64,000 nucleotides of DNA from Pseudoselenomonas ruminantium. Lineage in GTDB: Bacteria > Bacillota > Negativicutes > Selenomonadales > Selenomonadaceae. Below, piece after piece: positions 26,345-35,545 of this stretch. Each line of letters opens with the position of its first letter. The stretch's first letter is position 1. Position numbers and translations under genes: made by a program. The stretch spans positions 1 through 64,000 of the forward strand of contig NZ_FNJQ01000013.1 of the NCBI RefSeq assembly GCF_900104055.1. The letters run 5' to 3'. Below the pieces are notes generated by a model. That model ran no database searches and was not told where the DNA came from. It saw only the letters and a program-made list of their open reading frames with translations.

Positions 26345-27418
26345 ATGAGCATGCAAAACGATTACCAAAAGCTTATCAACAAACTGGAGCAGGAACAGGA
26401 TTTAAGCGATGCCGAATTTGCCACACTGCTTGCCTGCCATGATGAAGATGGTCTGGAATACCTCCGCCAGCGTGCCCGAGCCGTAAGGGAAAAACACTTC
26501 GGCCAGGACGTCTACATCCGCGGCCTGATTGAGTTCACCAATTACTGCCGCAACAATTGTTATTACTGCGGCATCCGCCGGGAAAATGACCACGCCCAGC
26601 GCTACCGGCTGACCACCGAGGAAATCCTTAATTGCTGCGAAACAGGCTGGCAGCTGGGCTTTCGCACCTTTGTTCTGCAAGGCGGCGAGGATGCCTACTT
26701 TACGGACGAACGGCTGGTGGATTTGATTCGGGCCATAAAAAAACGCTTCCCCGAATGCGCTGTAACGCTGTCCATCGGGGAGCGGGAAAAAGATAGTTAT
26801 GAACAGCTCTTTGCGGCTGGGGCGGAGCGCTTCCTGCTGCGCCATGAAACGGCCGATAAAGCCCATTACGAAAGCCTGCATCCGGCAGAAATGTCCTATA
26901 CGCACCGCATGAAATGCCTGCAAGCTTTGCGGGAGATTGGCTATCAGGTCGGCTGCGGCATGATGGTGGGCTCACCGGGACAGGCCAGTGCCCAGCTTCT
27001 GCAGGATTTACGCTTCCTGCAGAAATTCCAGCCAGAAATGGTGGGCATCGGCCCCTTTATCCCCCAACATGATACGCCCTTGGCAGATCAGCCTGCGGGA
27101 ACGGCAGCCATGACCGTGAAGCTTCTGGCCATTATCCGCCTGCTGCTTCCCCAGGTCCTGCTGCCTGCCACTACTGCTTTGGGCACCATCGATCCGCAAG
27201 GCCGGGAAAAAGGCCTGCGGGCGGGGGCCAACGTACTGATGCCCAACCTTTCTCCCACCACCGTCCGCCGGAAATACGCCCTTTACGACAACAAGATCTG
27301 CATGGGCGAAGAAGCCGCCGAATGCGTCAACTGCCTGGCCCGGCGGGTAGCTTCCACCGGCTATCAAATCGTCACTAACCGCGGCGACCATCCCACTTTT
27401 GCCAAAAGGAGTCAGTAA
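26345..27418 (+). CDS. hydE: [FeFe]-hydrogenase maturation radical SAM enzyme
   Basis: Works with HydF and HydG to build the diiron subcluster of [FeFe]-hydrogenase. The 357 residues have the radical-SAM cluster motif CRNNCYYCGIR (CxxxCxxC) at about 62-72, followed by the SAM-binding region (TFVLQGGEDAYFTD), GAERFLLRHETADKAHYESLHP and a C-terminal TIM-barrel end (LPATTALGTIDPQGRE), as in HydE. The related biotin synthase or PylB families are less likely. A hydrogenase fits a fermentative anaerobe. The small genes on either side are probably co-transcribed. Confidence 0.9.
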   Translation: MSMQNDYQKLINKLEQEQDLSDAEFATLLACHDEDGLEYLRQRARAVREKHFGQDVYIRGLIEFTNYCRNNCYYCGIRRENDHAQRYRLTTEEILNCCETGWQLGFRTFVLQGGEDAYFTDERLVDLIRAIKKRFPECAVTLSIGEREKDSYEQLFAAGAERFLLRHETADKAHYESLHPAEMSYTHRMKCLQALREIGYQVGCGMMVGSPGQASAQLLQDLRFLQKFQPEMVGIGPFIPQHDTPLADQPAGTAAMTVKLLAIIRLLLPQVLLPATTALGTIDPQGREKGLRAGANVLMPNLSPTTVRRKYALYDNKICMGEEAAECVNCLARRVASTGYQIVTNRGDHPTFAKRSQ

Positions 27419-27421
27419 TCT

Positions 27422-27619
27422 ATGGAAATCTTACGCTATATCGTCAACATCATCTGCTTCATCGCCCTGTTCATCACACTTGAAGTCGTTTGGAGCAATG
27501 TCAGAAACCACTGGCAGAACAAGAATCTCTTAGGCTGCGCCGAATACCTGATTGGTGGCGCCACAGTTTTGATCGTCCTCATTGCCCTCAGTGATGCAGC
27601 CAACAGCATGCTGCTTTGA
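27422..27619 (+). CDS. Small two-helix membrane protein
   Basis: A 65-residue protein with two hydrophobic stretches (ILRYIVNIICFIALFITLEVVW; LIGGATVLIVLIALSDAA) joined by a basic loop. AAAGGAG lies upstream of the ATG within the end of hydE. Unknown function; it ends directly in a TTTGAC repeat, whose first unit overlaps the stop codon. Confidence 0.7.
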   Translation: MEILRYIVNIICFIALFITLEVVWSNVRNHWQNKNLLGCAEYLIGGATVLIVLIALSDAANSMLL

Positions 27620-27655
27620 CTTTTGACATTTGACCAGTCAAATTGACCAATCAAA
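27614..27655. repeat. Short intergenic repeat of TTTGAC/GTCAA units with 7-bp phase
   Basis: Six consecutive heptamers: CTTTGAC, TTTTGAC, ATTTGAC, CAGTCAA, ATTGACC, AATCAAA. Three direct units are followed by inverted ones. It lies between convergent genes and shares TTTTGACATTTGAC with the repeat at 38891-38918. Confidence 0.7.
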
Positions 27656-27667
27656 CCAGACCGCACA

Positions 27668-28870
27668 CTAAATCAGCATATTCACGGTCATAGAATTGGC
27701 TTCTTCCGGTGTCGGCTTCCTATCTGGCAACTGCCCCATTTGCTGTTTGGCCTGCTCAATAAGTTTCTTGGCCTTCTCCACCTCGGCAGCATCACAGGCA
27801 TTTTGCCGATAACCATCTTCCAGTTCCTGCAAATCCTGTTGCAGGATAGCCAGAACCGCCTGCATATCATTTTGAGTCGCTGCCGCCGCAATCTGCCGGC
27901 GGCGTTTTTCCTCATTGATACTCACCGTGCGCATGGTGGATTCCATGGTCACTTCGCCATCCTCGTCAATAATCACCCGCATTCCCTGAAAACCTACTTC
28001 ATCCTTACGGCTGGCATAAGCCTCATCCGCCGCCCGCAGGGTATCGAAAAGTTTATTGCGGCTTTCCTCGTCGGTCAGACACTTCTGCAGGAACTTGCCG
28101 GAAATCTTCGTCATGCCGCCGCTGTACACCTGAAAATTCTCCCGCAGATAATTGGCCAGCTCATTGGTATCCTTAAAAGCCAGGCTTTTACCTGTCACCT
28201 TGTTATTCTGCAAATAAGCCTTAGCAAGTGCAAGATTGCCTTGAAGTTTTTCAACGTTTTTTGTGGAAATGTTATTAACCTTGGATTCCTGAACACGCAG
28301 AGCAGCTAACAAACTGGCAGACCTATCCGCAGTCTCCTGCTTTGCTGATGAAATCTCTTTTTTCTCGGCGGCTATTTTTTCCTGCAAAGCTTTTGACGCC
28401 GATTTCTTCTTTTTGACATTCTGCTTCGGCAACAACTCCTGCCACCAGTTCCCCTTATTGGAGCGCTTCACATGAGACTGCTCTTTGCGATTGCCATCGT
28501 CATATTGCGAAATCCCCCAACTCCGCAGGCCGCCATCATCCTCAATGATAAAGCCATGGGACTTCAATTTATGCTCTGGCGCCCGCCCACTTTGCACATC
28601 CGTATGGGCAATATCATAGATAAACGCCTCATACTCCAGTCGCTTTTCCGAGTCCTTCTCCATCTGTTTGAGGATTTTCGGCGAGATGGACACATTATTG
28701 GTGCCCGTCCCGGAAAACGGCGCCGTCCCCACACTGAACTTCAAATTAGGAAACTTCTCCGCCAAACTTTTCAGCACGCCGCTGCTATCTTCGCTCTTAT
28801 CCGTAACCTGCGCCTTAGCAAAACTATAAGCCGCCTCCGACACATAACTGCCTCCAACCTTCACCGGCAT
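27668..28870 (-). CDS. Conserved protein of unknown function (possibly DUF6033-like)
   Basis: A 400-residue soluble protein without signal peptide or membrane helix. The N-terminal third has a segment NNVSISPKILKQMEKD that resembles the start of Firmicute proteins grouped as DUF6033 (resemblance from memory, not a search). The middle (about 140-230) is a Lys/Glu/Ala-rich coiled coil. The C-terminal part contains ITMESTMRTVSI-like text and another coiled segment. AAGGAGG precedes the ATG. It lies 44 nt after the GHKL-type gene and may be co-transcribed. Confidence 0.65.
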   Translation of the reverse strand: MPVKVGGSYVSEAAYSFAKAQVTDKSEDSSGVLKSLAEKFPNLKFSVGTAPFSGTGTNNVSISPKILKQMEKDSEKRLEYEAFIYDIAHTDVQSGRAPEHKLKSHGFIIEDDGGLRSWGISQYDDGNRKEQSHVKRSNKGNWWQELLPKQNVKKKKSASKALQEKIAAEKKEISSAKQETADRSASLLAALRVQESKVNNISTKNVEKLQGNLALAKAYLQNNKVTGKSLAFKDTNELANYLRENFQVYSGGMTKISGKFLQKCLTDEESRNKLFDTLRAADEAYASRKDEVGFQGMRVIIDEDGEVTMESTMRTVSINEEKRRRQIAAAATQNDMQAVLAILQQDLQELEDGYRQNACDAAEVEKAKKLIEQAKQQMGQLPDRKPTPEEANSMTVNMLI

Positions 28871-28914
28871 AATAATCTACCTCCTTGTAAATAAGAACAG
28901 ATAAAGCGTTATCG

Positions 28915-29565
28915 TCACTCAGCGCCCAAGGAAGGGCGCTGGCGGTTTTCTTTTTGCGTCACTTCAATCTCCATGCTCCCCTGATACTTCTCCGCACAGC
29001 GAACGATATTACTAAGTCCAATACCATGATGGCGTTTATCATCCTTAGTAGTGCAGGGAAGTCCGCCTTCCTTATCCCAGTTCAGCTCCCCGGAAAAATC
29101 ATTTTCAATCTCGATAAAGAACAGATTGCCCTTGCTATAGGAACGCACTTCCATGCTGGCGGGCGGTGATACCTTCCCGCAGGCCTCCAAGGCATTTTTG
29201 AGACCGTTGTTGAGGATGACGCTGATATCGTAAATATCATAGGGAGCGTCTGCGGGATAATGGAAGCTAGCAGTAAATTCGCAGCCCTGCCGCTTGGCCT
29301 GGCTGCGAATCTGGTGCAGGATGATATCCGTGATGGGATGGCCGGTTTTATCGGCAAAATCCAACCGCTCCGTGGTCTTTTTCATCTGCTCCAGATAATG
29401 TTCCATCTCCGGCTGGGCGTCTGCCAGATGATTGTGCACATAGGCGGTCAGATTTTCAATATGACCTCGTAAATCATGGCGCCAGCCCCGCCTATCGCCG
29501 TAGAAACCGGAAGTTTCAACGGCTTGGGAGTGAACGGCATATTTTGCGGTGTGAATGACGGCCAC
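28915..29565 (-). CDS. GHKL-type histidine kinase core lacking a sensor domain (AgrC-like fragment)
   Basis: The 216 residues consist almost only of a kinase core: RHDLRGHIENLTAYV (phosphoacceptor histidine box, about 29-43), a helical pair, then an HATPase_c_5-like domain with ILNNGLKNALEAC (N box) and HHGIGLSNIVRCAEKY (G box). AgrC-type kinases normally carry six or so N-terminal transmembrane helices, which are missing here. The only start in range is a GTG at 29565 with no good Shine-Dalgarno, 8 nt after the stop of the hybrid kinase. It may be a translationally coupled soluble partner kinase or a decaying remnant; the kinase motifs themselves look intact. Confidence 0.7.
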   Translation of the reverse strand: MAVIHTAKYAVHSQAVETSGFYGDRRGWRHDLRGHIENLTAYVHNHLADAQPEMEHYLEQMKKTTERLDFADKTGHPITDIILHQIRSQAKRQGCEFTASFHYPADAPYDIYDISVILNNGLKNALEACGKVSPPASMEVRSYSKGNLFFIEIENDFSGELNWDKEGGLPCTTKDDKRHHGIGLSNIVRCAEKYQGSMEIEVTQKENRQRPSLGAE

Positions 29566-29573
29566 AGGTTGTC

Positions 29574-32318
29574 TCAGGCAAGAATGGACAAGATTTCCTG
29601 ATAATCATAACGCTGTGCGGCTTTTAACAGCTGATTCCAAACGCCTTCCTGCGCTTTGGGAATCTGGTAGGCCTCCATCTCTGTCAAGATACTCTCCAGC
29701 TGATCACAATCCATACGCTCTGCGGCCAAACGGATTTCTTCCAACACAGCTTCCATCAGTTCCGGATCAGCTTCAGGCTTCTCTTCGCTTTCTGCTGCCT
29801 TGAACACTTCGGACAATGGATTTTTAAAACTGCGGCACTCACTCATGAAGGCCTTATGATGCTCGTGAATATAGGACAGATCGCCAGCTTTGCCCGCATT
29901 TTCGAGCAGCTGTGCTTCTTCGCCGAAGTCCTCGGCTCCGATCAGCCTTGCCGAGCTTTTCAGGGCATGGACTTTGATGGTGTAGTTTTGCCAATCTTCA
30001 TGCGCATAAAAGCCTTCGATTTCATCCGCCTTATCGTCCAGTGATTCATAGAATATCTTTAAGAGCGGCAGATACGCATCCACCGAACCGCTATTGCCTA
30101 TGCCGCGGCCCAGGTCAAGCCACGCCTGTCCCTGCAGCGGTCGCAATACTGCCGGCAAGCCAACAGAGGCGGCTTCCTCATCCTTTTCCGCTGTTCTTGC
30201 CTTGTTCTCCGTGTTCTTTATCACCATTTCGGCGGGTAGATAAGCAAGTAATGCCGCCTCCAGTTTATCCGCATCAATGGGTTTGGTCAAATAGTCGTCA
30301 AAGCCGGCCTCTATATATCGATCCCTGGCACCGGATATGGCATTGGCCGTAAGGCAGATAGCAGGTGTATCGCAATTGAGACCGTCTATCTGTTCCCGTA
30401 TTTCATGAAGCGCTTCGATGCCATCCATATTGGGCATCATATGGTCCAGAAAAATCAGTGCATATTTCTTTTTCCGCGCCGCCAGCACCGCCTCCCGGCC
30501 ATCCTCGGCCGTATCGATCAGCATCTTTGTCTGCTTCAGCAGGCTCTTGAAGACCATCAGATTCATCTCGTTATCATCTGCCACCAACACCTGCGCCTGC
30601 AGAGCTGTGAATCTTTCACGGTATTTCTTGTGACTCTTGAGCATCGATGCATAGGAAGCTTCATAATCGCCCAGAGGTTCCCACTTGACCACTTTCTGCT
30701 CGACACGGAAGGAGAAGGTGGAGCCTTCCCCATAGACGCTGACCACTTCCAGCTTGGAAGCCATCTTGTCCAGCAGCATCTGGGAGATGGCCATGCCCAA
30801 ACCGGTTCCTTCCACATGGCGGTTGCGTTTTTCCTCGATACGCTCGAATTTGGAAAACAGCTTGTCCAGGTCCTCCGGCTTGATGCCGATGCCTGTATCC
30901 TTGACCGCGACCAGCAGCATCACCCGGTCTGCCGCTGCCGCAATGCGCTCGAACTTCAGGGAGAAGGTTATACCGCCCCGCTCCGTATACTTCACCGCAT
31001 TGGTCAGGATATTGGTGATGACCTGCTTGATGCGGACTTCATCGCCATAGAGCCGTTTGGGAGTTTGCGGATCGAAATCCAGCCGCAAGGTCAGATCTTT
31101 TTTATCAGCCCGGGCCTTGATCATAATGACCAGATCATTGATCAGCGAAGAAAGGTCATATTCCACAGGAATGATATCGATCCTGCCGGCTTCTATCTTG
31201 GAAAAATCCAGGATATCGTTGATGATGCCCAGCAAGGTTGTCCCTGCCGATTTTATACTCTCCGCATATGCGAGGATATCCCGGTCCTCGCTTTCCCGCA
31301 GGATCATTTCATTCATGCCGAGAACGGCATTGATCGGCGTGCGTATTTCATGGGACATATTGGACAGGAAGTCACTCTTGGCCCGGGACGCACCTTCGGC
31401 CATTTCCTTGGCCGCCCGCAGCTCATCGCTCTCCTGGATCTTGACGCGGACACGGACCAAATACACGGCACCGATGACCACCATCAGCATCAAGAGGCCG
31501 AATACCCAGATGACCAGCAAGGAAATGCTGCCGATTCCCTCACTGGCCTTATCTTTCGGCACGAAACCTTCCAGCAGGAAGTCCGTATGGGGAATCTCGG
31601 CCTCAAAGAGCAGCATTTCGCCACGCTCGGTAGGAAACGTATGGGCAGCAGCCACGGAAACTTCCATCTCCCGATGCATGGAATTGAAGCAGTCTTTCAC
31701 CTCCTGGCTATTCATATAGGCCACATCTTCCGCCGTGCTGTTGGCGAAGGGAATGATGATCTCCCCATCACGGGAAACCACCATCATCCTGCCGATGTTG
31801 TCATAACAGCTGATGGGAAAACGGGCAGCGATAGCCGTCAAAGGATACTGCCGATAAAGGACATACTTTATATTCCTGCCACGAAACACCGGATAAGTAA
31901 ATAACAAGCCCTGCTCCGTCTCAAAGGATATATCGCTCTTGCCACGGAAAGCCGTTTGTATCCCGCTATAGATGCGCGGCGAAATCGAGTCGCCGTATAC
32001 AGCTCTTCCTTCAATATTCAGCAGTCCCTGCCGGACACCCAATTCATTGTGCACCAAAGGCATGAGCCGCTCCACTTCGGCAGGGTTGGCTTCAATCTTT
32101 GCAGCTACATAGGCCAGATTTTCCAGCTCCGTGCCCAGCTTTTCTGCCGCCTGTGTCGCGAGGGTTTCCGCCTGCCGCCTTGTCTGGCTCTCAGTGTAAG
32201 CAGACAACAGCTCACCCATGCGACTCTGGAACAAAGCTCCCACCAGCAGCAGGACCAGGCCAAAGCCCAACAGGGCGAGAATCGTCCCTTTTTCAATCCT
32301 CGTCATCCGCTTACTCAT
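29574..32318 (-). CDS. Hybrid sensor histidine kinase with receiver and HPt domains
   Basis: A 914-residue inner-membrane phosphorelay protein. Seen: an N-terminal membrane helix (about 11-31), a periplasmic sensor region of Cache type (about 40-260), a second helix (about 264-289), HisKA with MSHEIRTP (H323), HATPase (NAVKYTERGG; DTGIGIKPEDLDKLF; GTGLGMAIS), a receiver domain (575-690, D625 in LDHMMPNMDG) and a C-terminal HPt domain with KVHALKSSAR (H784). The ATG overlaps the end of the upstream BMP gene by 8 bases. The phosphate path H323-D625-H784 would end on a separate regulator, most simply the tandem-receiver protein at the head of the operon. Confidence 0.92.
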   Translation of the reverse strand: MSKRMTRIEKGTILALLGFGLVLLLVGALFQSRMGELLSAYTESQTRRQAETLATQAAEKLGTELENLAYVAAKIEANPAEVERLMPLVHNELGVRQGLLNIEGRAVYGDSISPRIYSGIQTAFRGKSDISFETEQGLLFTYPVFRGRNIKYVLYRQYPLTAIAARFPISCYDNIGRMMVVSRDGEIIIPFANSTAEDVAYMNSQEVKDCFNSMHREMEVSVAAAHTFPTERGEMLLFEAEIPHTDFLLEGFVPKDKASEGIGSISLLVIWVFGLLMLMVVIGAVYLVRVRVKIQESDELRAAKEMAEGASRAKSDFLSNMSHEIRTPINAVLGMNEMILRESEDRDILAYAESIKSAGTTLLGIINDILDFSKIEAGRIDIIPVEYDLSSLINDLVIMIKARADKKDLTLRLDFDPQTPKRLYGDEVRIKQVITNILTNAVKYTERGGITFSLKFERIAAAADRVMLLVAVKDTGIGIKPEDLDKLFSKFERIEEKRNRHVEGTGLGMAISQMLLDKMASKLEVVSVYGEGSTFSFRVEQKVVKWEPLGDYEASYASMLKSHKKYRERFTALQAQVLVADDNEMNLMVFKSLLKQTKMLIDTAEDGREAVLAARKKKYALIFLDHMMPNMDGIEALHEIREQIDGLNCDTPAICLTANAISGARDRYIEAGFDDYLTKPIDADKLEAALLAYLPAEMVIKNTENKARTAEKDEEAASVGLPAVLRPLQGQAWLDLGRGIGNSGSVDAYLPLLKIFYESLDDKADEIEGFYAHEDWQNYTIKVHALKSSARLIGAEDFGEEAQLLENAGKAGDLSYIHEHHKAFMSECRSFKNPLSEVFKAAESEEKPEADPELMEAVLEEIRLAAERMDCDQLESILTEMEAYQIPKAQEGVWNQLLKAAQRYDYQEILSILA

Positions 32319-33411
32319 AGATCCTTACTCCCTTGACATACCAATCCATACCGGAGAAAAGCTCTGCATCGCTGATTCGTTCCCCCTCCTCACAGCGAAG
32401 CCGCCCGTGATTGTCATAGATCACACCGGAAAACACAATATCTGCCAGCATCATCTGCTGTTCTTGGTCCGCTTCCACCTGCGCAGCCCCAGCCGCCACA
32501 GCCCCGGATAAGGGATAAAGCTTTACCGCACCTTCCCTGAGTCCGAGCCAGTAACCGCTGTTGAAATTAACCCGCCCGCTGAGGTAATCCCCGAGGACCT
32601 TTTCATAGACCACCTGCCAGTCATAAACGACTGCCGTCAAAAAACGGTCAGAATATTGTTGGATAACATCATTACAGCCGATACTGAGCAGCCCCCGTTT
32701 TTCTGCCTCATCTATCGCATAGGGATTATCGGCATGATAGGTAATCACATCCGCCCCGGCCTGCTGCAGAAGGGCAACACTTTTCCGCTCCTCGGCTTCA
32801 TCGTCCCAACTGCCAGTGAACCGAACCAGGAGCTGCGCATCAGGGTTGACCGTCAACATCCCCAGGGCATAAGCATTGATGCCACGATTGGTCTGCGAAT
32901 TCGGCATAGCCGAAACATAGCCCAAGATTCCCGTCTTACTGGCCTGCCCGGCAATGATACCAGCCAGATACCGCGCCTGATACAGGCGGGCAAAATACGA
33001 GGTGCAGTTTTTTGCCCTGCCTTTATCGGAAATACAGAAAAAGGCCGTCGTAGGATATTTTCGGGCAATCTCATCGACATACTGTCCATAGCCAAAGCTG
33101 GTCAGATAGATGACATTGGCCCCCTTGTTTATCAGTTCTTCGACCGCAGTGTAAGTAGCACTCTCTGTCTCGGCCACATCATCTACCGCCAGGATGGCAA
33201 CGTCATGGGCACGGCAGGCTGCCGCCAGGCCTTCATAATGGTTCTTGTTCCAGCCATTATCCGCCCTTTCGCCGACCAAAACGCATCCCACCACGGTCTT
33301 GCTCTCCGTCTTCGGCAGCTGAAAACTCTGGATAACCATCACCAGCAGGACGACCAGCATGCCGATCAGCGCCAACGGAAAATTCATCCGAATCCAGTCT
33401 TTAATCTTCAA
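32311..33411 (-). CDS. Membrane-anchored BMP/PnrA-type substrate-binding protein (copy 2)
   Basis: A 366-residue protein with an uncleaved-looking N-terminal helix (FPLALIGMLVVLLVMVIQSF) and a basic-membrane-protein (BMP) binding domain: VGCVLVGERADNGWNKNHYEGL, YTAVEELINKGANVIYL, QARYLAGIIAGQASKTGILGYV, GINAYALGM, and VKGVRIYE at the end. No lipobox cysteine, so it would stay anchored to the outer face of the inner membrane. BMP proteins typically bind nucleosides for ABC import, but no permease or ATPase genes are here. The TTG start at 33411 has GGAGG 9 nt upstream and overlaps the preceding gene by 11 bases. Confidence 0.85.
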   Translation of the reverse strand: MKIKDWIRMNFPLALIGMLVVLLVMVIQSFQLPKTESKTVVGCVLVGERADNGWNKNHYEGLAAACRAHDVAILAVDDVAETESATYTAVEELINKGANVIYLTSFGYGQYVDEIARKYPTTAFFCISDKGRAKNCTSYFARLYQARYLAGIIAGQASKTGILGYVSAMPNSQTNRGINAYALGMLTVNPDAQLLVRFTGSWDDEAEERKSVALLQQAGADVITYHADNPYAIDEAEKRGLLSIGCNDVIQQYSDRFLTAVVYDWQVVYEKVLGDYLSGRVNFNSGYWLGLREGAVKLYPLSGAVAAGAAQVEADQEQQMMLADIVFSGVIYDNHGRLRCEEGERISDAELFSGMDWYVKGVRIYE

Positions 33412-34492
33412 CGTTCACGCCCTCCACATACCAGTCAAAAGCATTCAACATCTCATCATCCGACATGGATTCCCCCGCATTGATGCGAAGGTTCCCTTGA
33501 TTATCCTTGATGGGGCCGTAAAACACATCAAATCCCCGGCTGCCAAATCTTTCATTGGCCGCCCGCACCTTCATGGCTGTGTCCATATCCACATAAGGGG
33601 AGAGCGAGGCAAGGCTGACAATCCCTTTATCCTTGTCAATCCAGACCTGCTTGCCATGAAATTTTCCCTGCAGACAGGTCTGGATCTGCTCACGGTAATA
33701 AGCCTGCCAATTCCATACGCAGGCTGAAAGATAGGTATGGGGGAACAGGTCACGGTTATCCCGATGGTAGCCGATAGACCAGATACCCCTGTTTTCGGCC
33801 TCCTGATGAGGAGTTAAGGAATTGGTATGGACAGTCAGTACATCAATGGGAAAGTTATCCAATAATTTCCGGCACGCAGTCAGGGCCGGTTCATCATCCG
33901 TCCAAGACTTACAATAGCTTACGTGTACCTGGGCATCCGGGCGCACGCTCCTGACGCCCAGCGTGAACGCATTGATGCCGCGAATCACCTGGGAATTCGG
34001 AAAAGCGGCCACATATCCTAGTTCTCCGGTTTGCGTCTTCTGCCCCGCCACGATGCCCGATAAATACCGCGCCTGATACATACGCCCGAAAAACGAGGAA
34101 TAATTTGCCTGATGATAGACTCCCCCTGCGTTCAGGAAATAGATATGCGGATATTCCGCAGCAGCCTTCTTCATAGCCTCACCATAGTCAAAGCTGCAAC
34201 CGATAATGATCCGGCAGCCATCTTTTTGGATCAGTTCCTTGATTTCCGCGTAACAATCTCCGGGAGCATTTTCCTTGTAGAGTATATCTAAATTCAGTTC
34301 TTCTTTCAGGGACTCCAGCGCTTCATAATGAGTCTGGCACCAACTCCTATCCTGGCACTTCCCATTGATAAACACGCCGACTCTGGTGGTATTGGCTGTC
34401 ACATCCGTATCGACCTGACTCTTATGAATAAGCAAGATTCCTGCCATGGCAGCCAGTAAGATGATGAAGGCTATAAAAAAGATCCTTTTCAT
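33401..34492 (-). CDS. Membrane-anchored BMP/PnrA-type substrate-binding protein (copy 1)
   Basis: A 363-residue paralogue of the next gene, with the same layout: N-terminal anchor (IFFIAFIILLAAMAGILLI), then a BMP domain with VGVFINGKCQDRSWCQTHYEAL, IIIGCSFDYGEAMKKAA, QARYLSGIVAGQKTQTGELGYV, GINAFTLGVRSV and the shared C-terminal FDWYVEGVNVED. The two copies align along their full length but differ widely in the pocket-facing segments, suggesting different ligands. AAAGGAATGAACT precedes the ATG at 34492. It lies between the response regulator and the hybrid kinase genes, so it is probably a sensor partner rather than a transport component; that is inference. Confidence 0.85.
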   Translation of the reverse strand: MKRIFFIAFIILLAAMAGILLIHKSQVDTDVTANTTRVGVFINGKCQDRSWCQTHYEALESLKEELNLDILYKENAPGDCYAEIKELIQKDGCRIIIGCSFDYGEAMKKAAAEYPHIYFLNAGGVYHQANYSSFFGRMYQARYLSGIVAGQKTQTGELGYVAAFPNSQVIRGINAFTLGVRSVRPDAQVHVSYCKSWTDDEPALTACRKLLDNFPIDVLTVHTNSLTPHQEAENRGIWSIGYHRDNRDLFPHTYLSACVWNWQAYYREQIQTCLQGKFHGKQVWIDKDKGIVSLASLSPYVDMDTAMKVRAANERFGSRGFDVFYGPIKDNQGNLRINAGESMSDDEMLNAFDWYVEGVNVED

Positions 34493-34541
34493 AGTTCATT
34501 CCTTTTCTAGACCACAGAAAACGCTCCCTGCAAAACTATCT

Positions 34542-35312
34542 TCAAATCTTGGACTGTATGTATTCCAGCAGTTTTTCCTTGGTATTGGATTTCAGGATAT
34601 ACCCCTGCGGTTTCAGATCCACCACCCGCTCAACCTGTTCCTTGCCTGCCACCCCGGTCAGGAACACGACAGGCGTATCATGAAATTCTTCGTCCCCTTT
34701 GAGCATACGGAATACCTGCGGCCCATCCATAACTGGCATCTCGTAATCCAGCAGGATAAGGTCCACCGGATTCTGGCGCAGGGCCTTGATTACCTGTGAA
34801 CCGTCTGTGAGCACAAAAGTGCTGTATTCCTCTTTCAGCCACTCCCGCAGCATCCTGGCAAAAGCAGGATCATCATCCACGATCAATATCCGCTTGGAAT
34901 GGTTGCGGGTATGTCGTCTCACCGTCAGTGCTAATTCATCCAATTTAAGCGGACGGTCGAGCCATTCGTAATCGCCAGCCTGCGGCACCTGCATCATAAC
35001 ATCCGCATAATCGCTGTGCTCTCCCAACAGGATCATCTCTGCCCCCTTTTGACTGATGATATCCATCAAAAAAGTCAACGAGGTGATGTGTTTTTCATCG
35101 GACGCAAAATTTTTCGGAAGATACACCAAAAACAGCGGATGCGACATGGCTTTTTCCGCAATCTTATCAAACTCTCCTGCCAGGATCTCCACTTCATACC
35201 TTAAATCCAGCAGCTTGCGCTCAATACTCTTCACAATGACACTGTATTGATACATGACAATGACAATCTTCCGGTTGCATCCCTTATTTAACTCATTTTT
35301 ATTCTCGCTCAT
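34542..35312 (-). CDS. Tandem receiver-domain response regulator
   Basis: A 256-residue protein. Residues 14-130 look like a degenerate receiver (KIVIVMYQYSVIVKSIERKL; the acceptor position lies in FLVYLPKN, without aspartate). Residues 140-256 form a canonical receiver: ILIVDDDPA, phosphoacceptor D189 in LLDYEMPVMDG, T/K positions in VVFLTG and GYILKS. There is no DNA-binding or enzymatic output domain. The ATG at 35312 has AAGGAG upstream; the frame extends to 35396 but without a site. First gene of the BMP/kinase operon (35312 to 28915). Confidence 0.85.
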   Translation of the reverse strand: MSENKNELNKGCNRKIVIVMYQYSVIVKSIERKLLDLRYEVEILAGEFDKIAEKAMSHPLFLVYLPKNFASDEKHITSLTFLMDIISQKGAEMILLGEHSDYADVMMQVPQAGDYEWLDRPLKLDELALTVRRHTRNHSKRILIVDDDPAFARMLREWLKEEYSTFVLTDGSQVIKALRQNPVDLILLDYEMPVMDGPQVFRMLKGDEEFHDTPVVFLTGVAGKEQVERVVDLKPQGYILKSNTKEKLLEYIQSKI

Positions 35313-35491
35313 CTCTTTTTTCTCCTTATCCAGCCGGTCTTCGCTAACTGCAACGCCTAGCACTGATGCTGAAAAACTGACTATAACAAAACTCACTCGA
35401 TGCTTAATATTCTATCTTCCCCCCTGTAAAATCCTTCTTCTACTCCATATTTTTCGCACACTTTCTGTCAGTACTCATTTGCATGTAAAAA

Positions 35492-35526
35492 AGAAGTTCA
35501 AAGGCAAAGCATACCTTCAAACTTCT
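35492..35526 (-). terminator. Terminator of the HExxH protein gene
   Basis: AGAAGTT pairs with AACTTCT, with an inner AAGG/CCTT stem. On the minus strand it is followed by TTTTTTAC. It lies about 20 nt past the stop at 35546; the 35313-35545 gap holds nothing else evident. Confidence 0.7.
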
Positions 35527-35545
35527 AAAAAAATCATATCCATCA

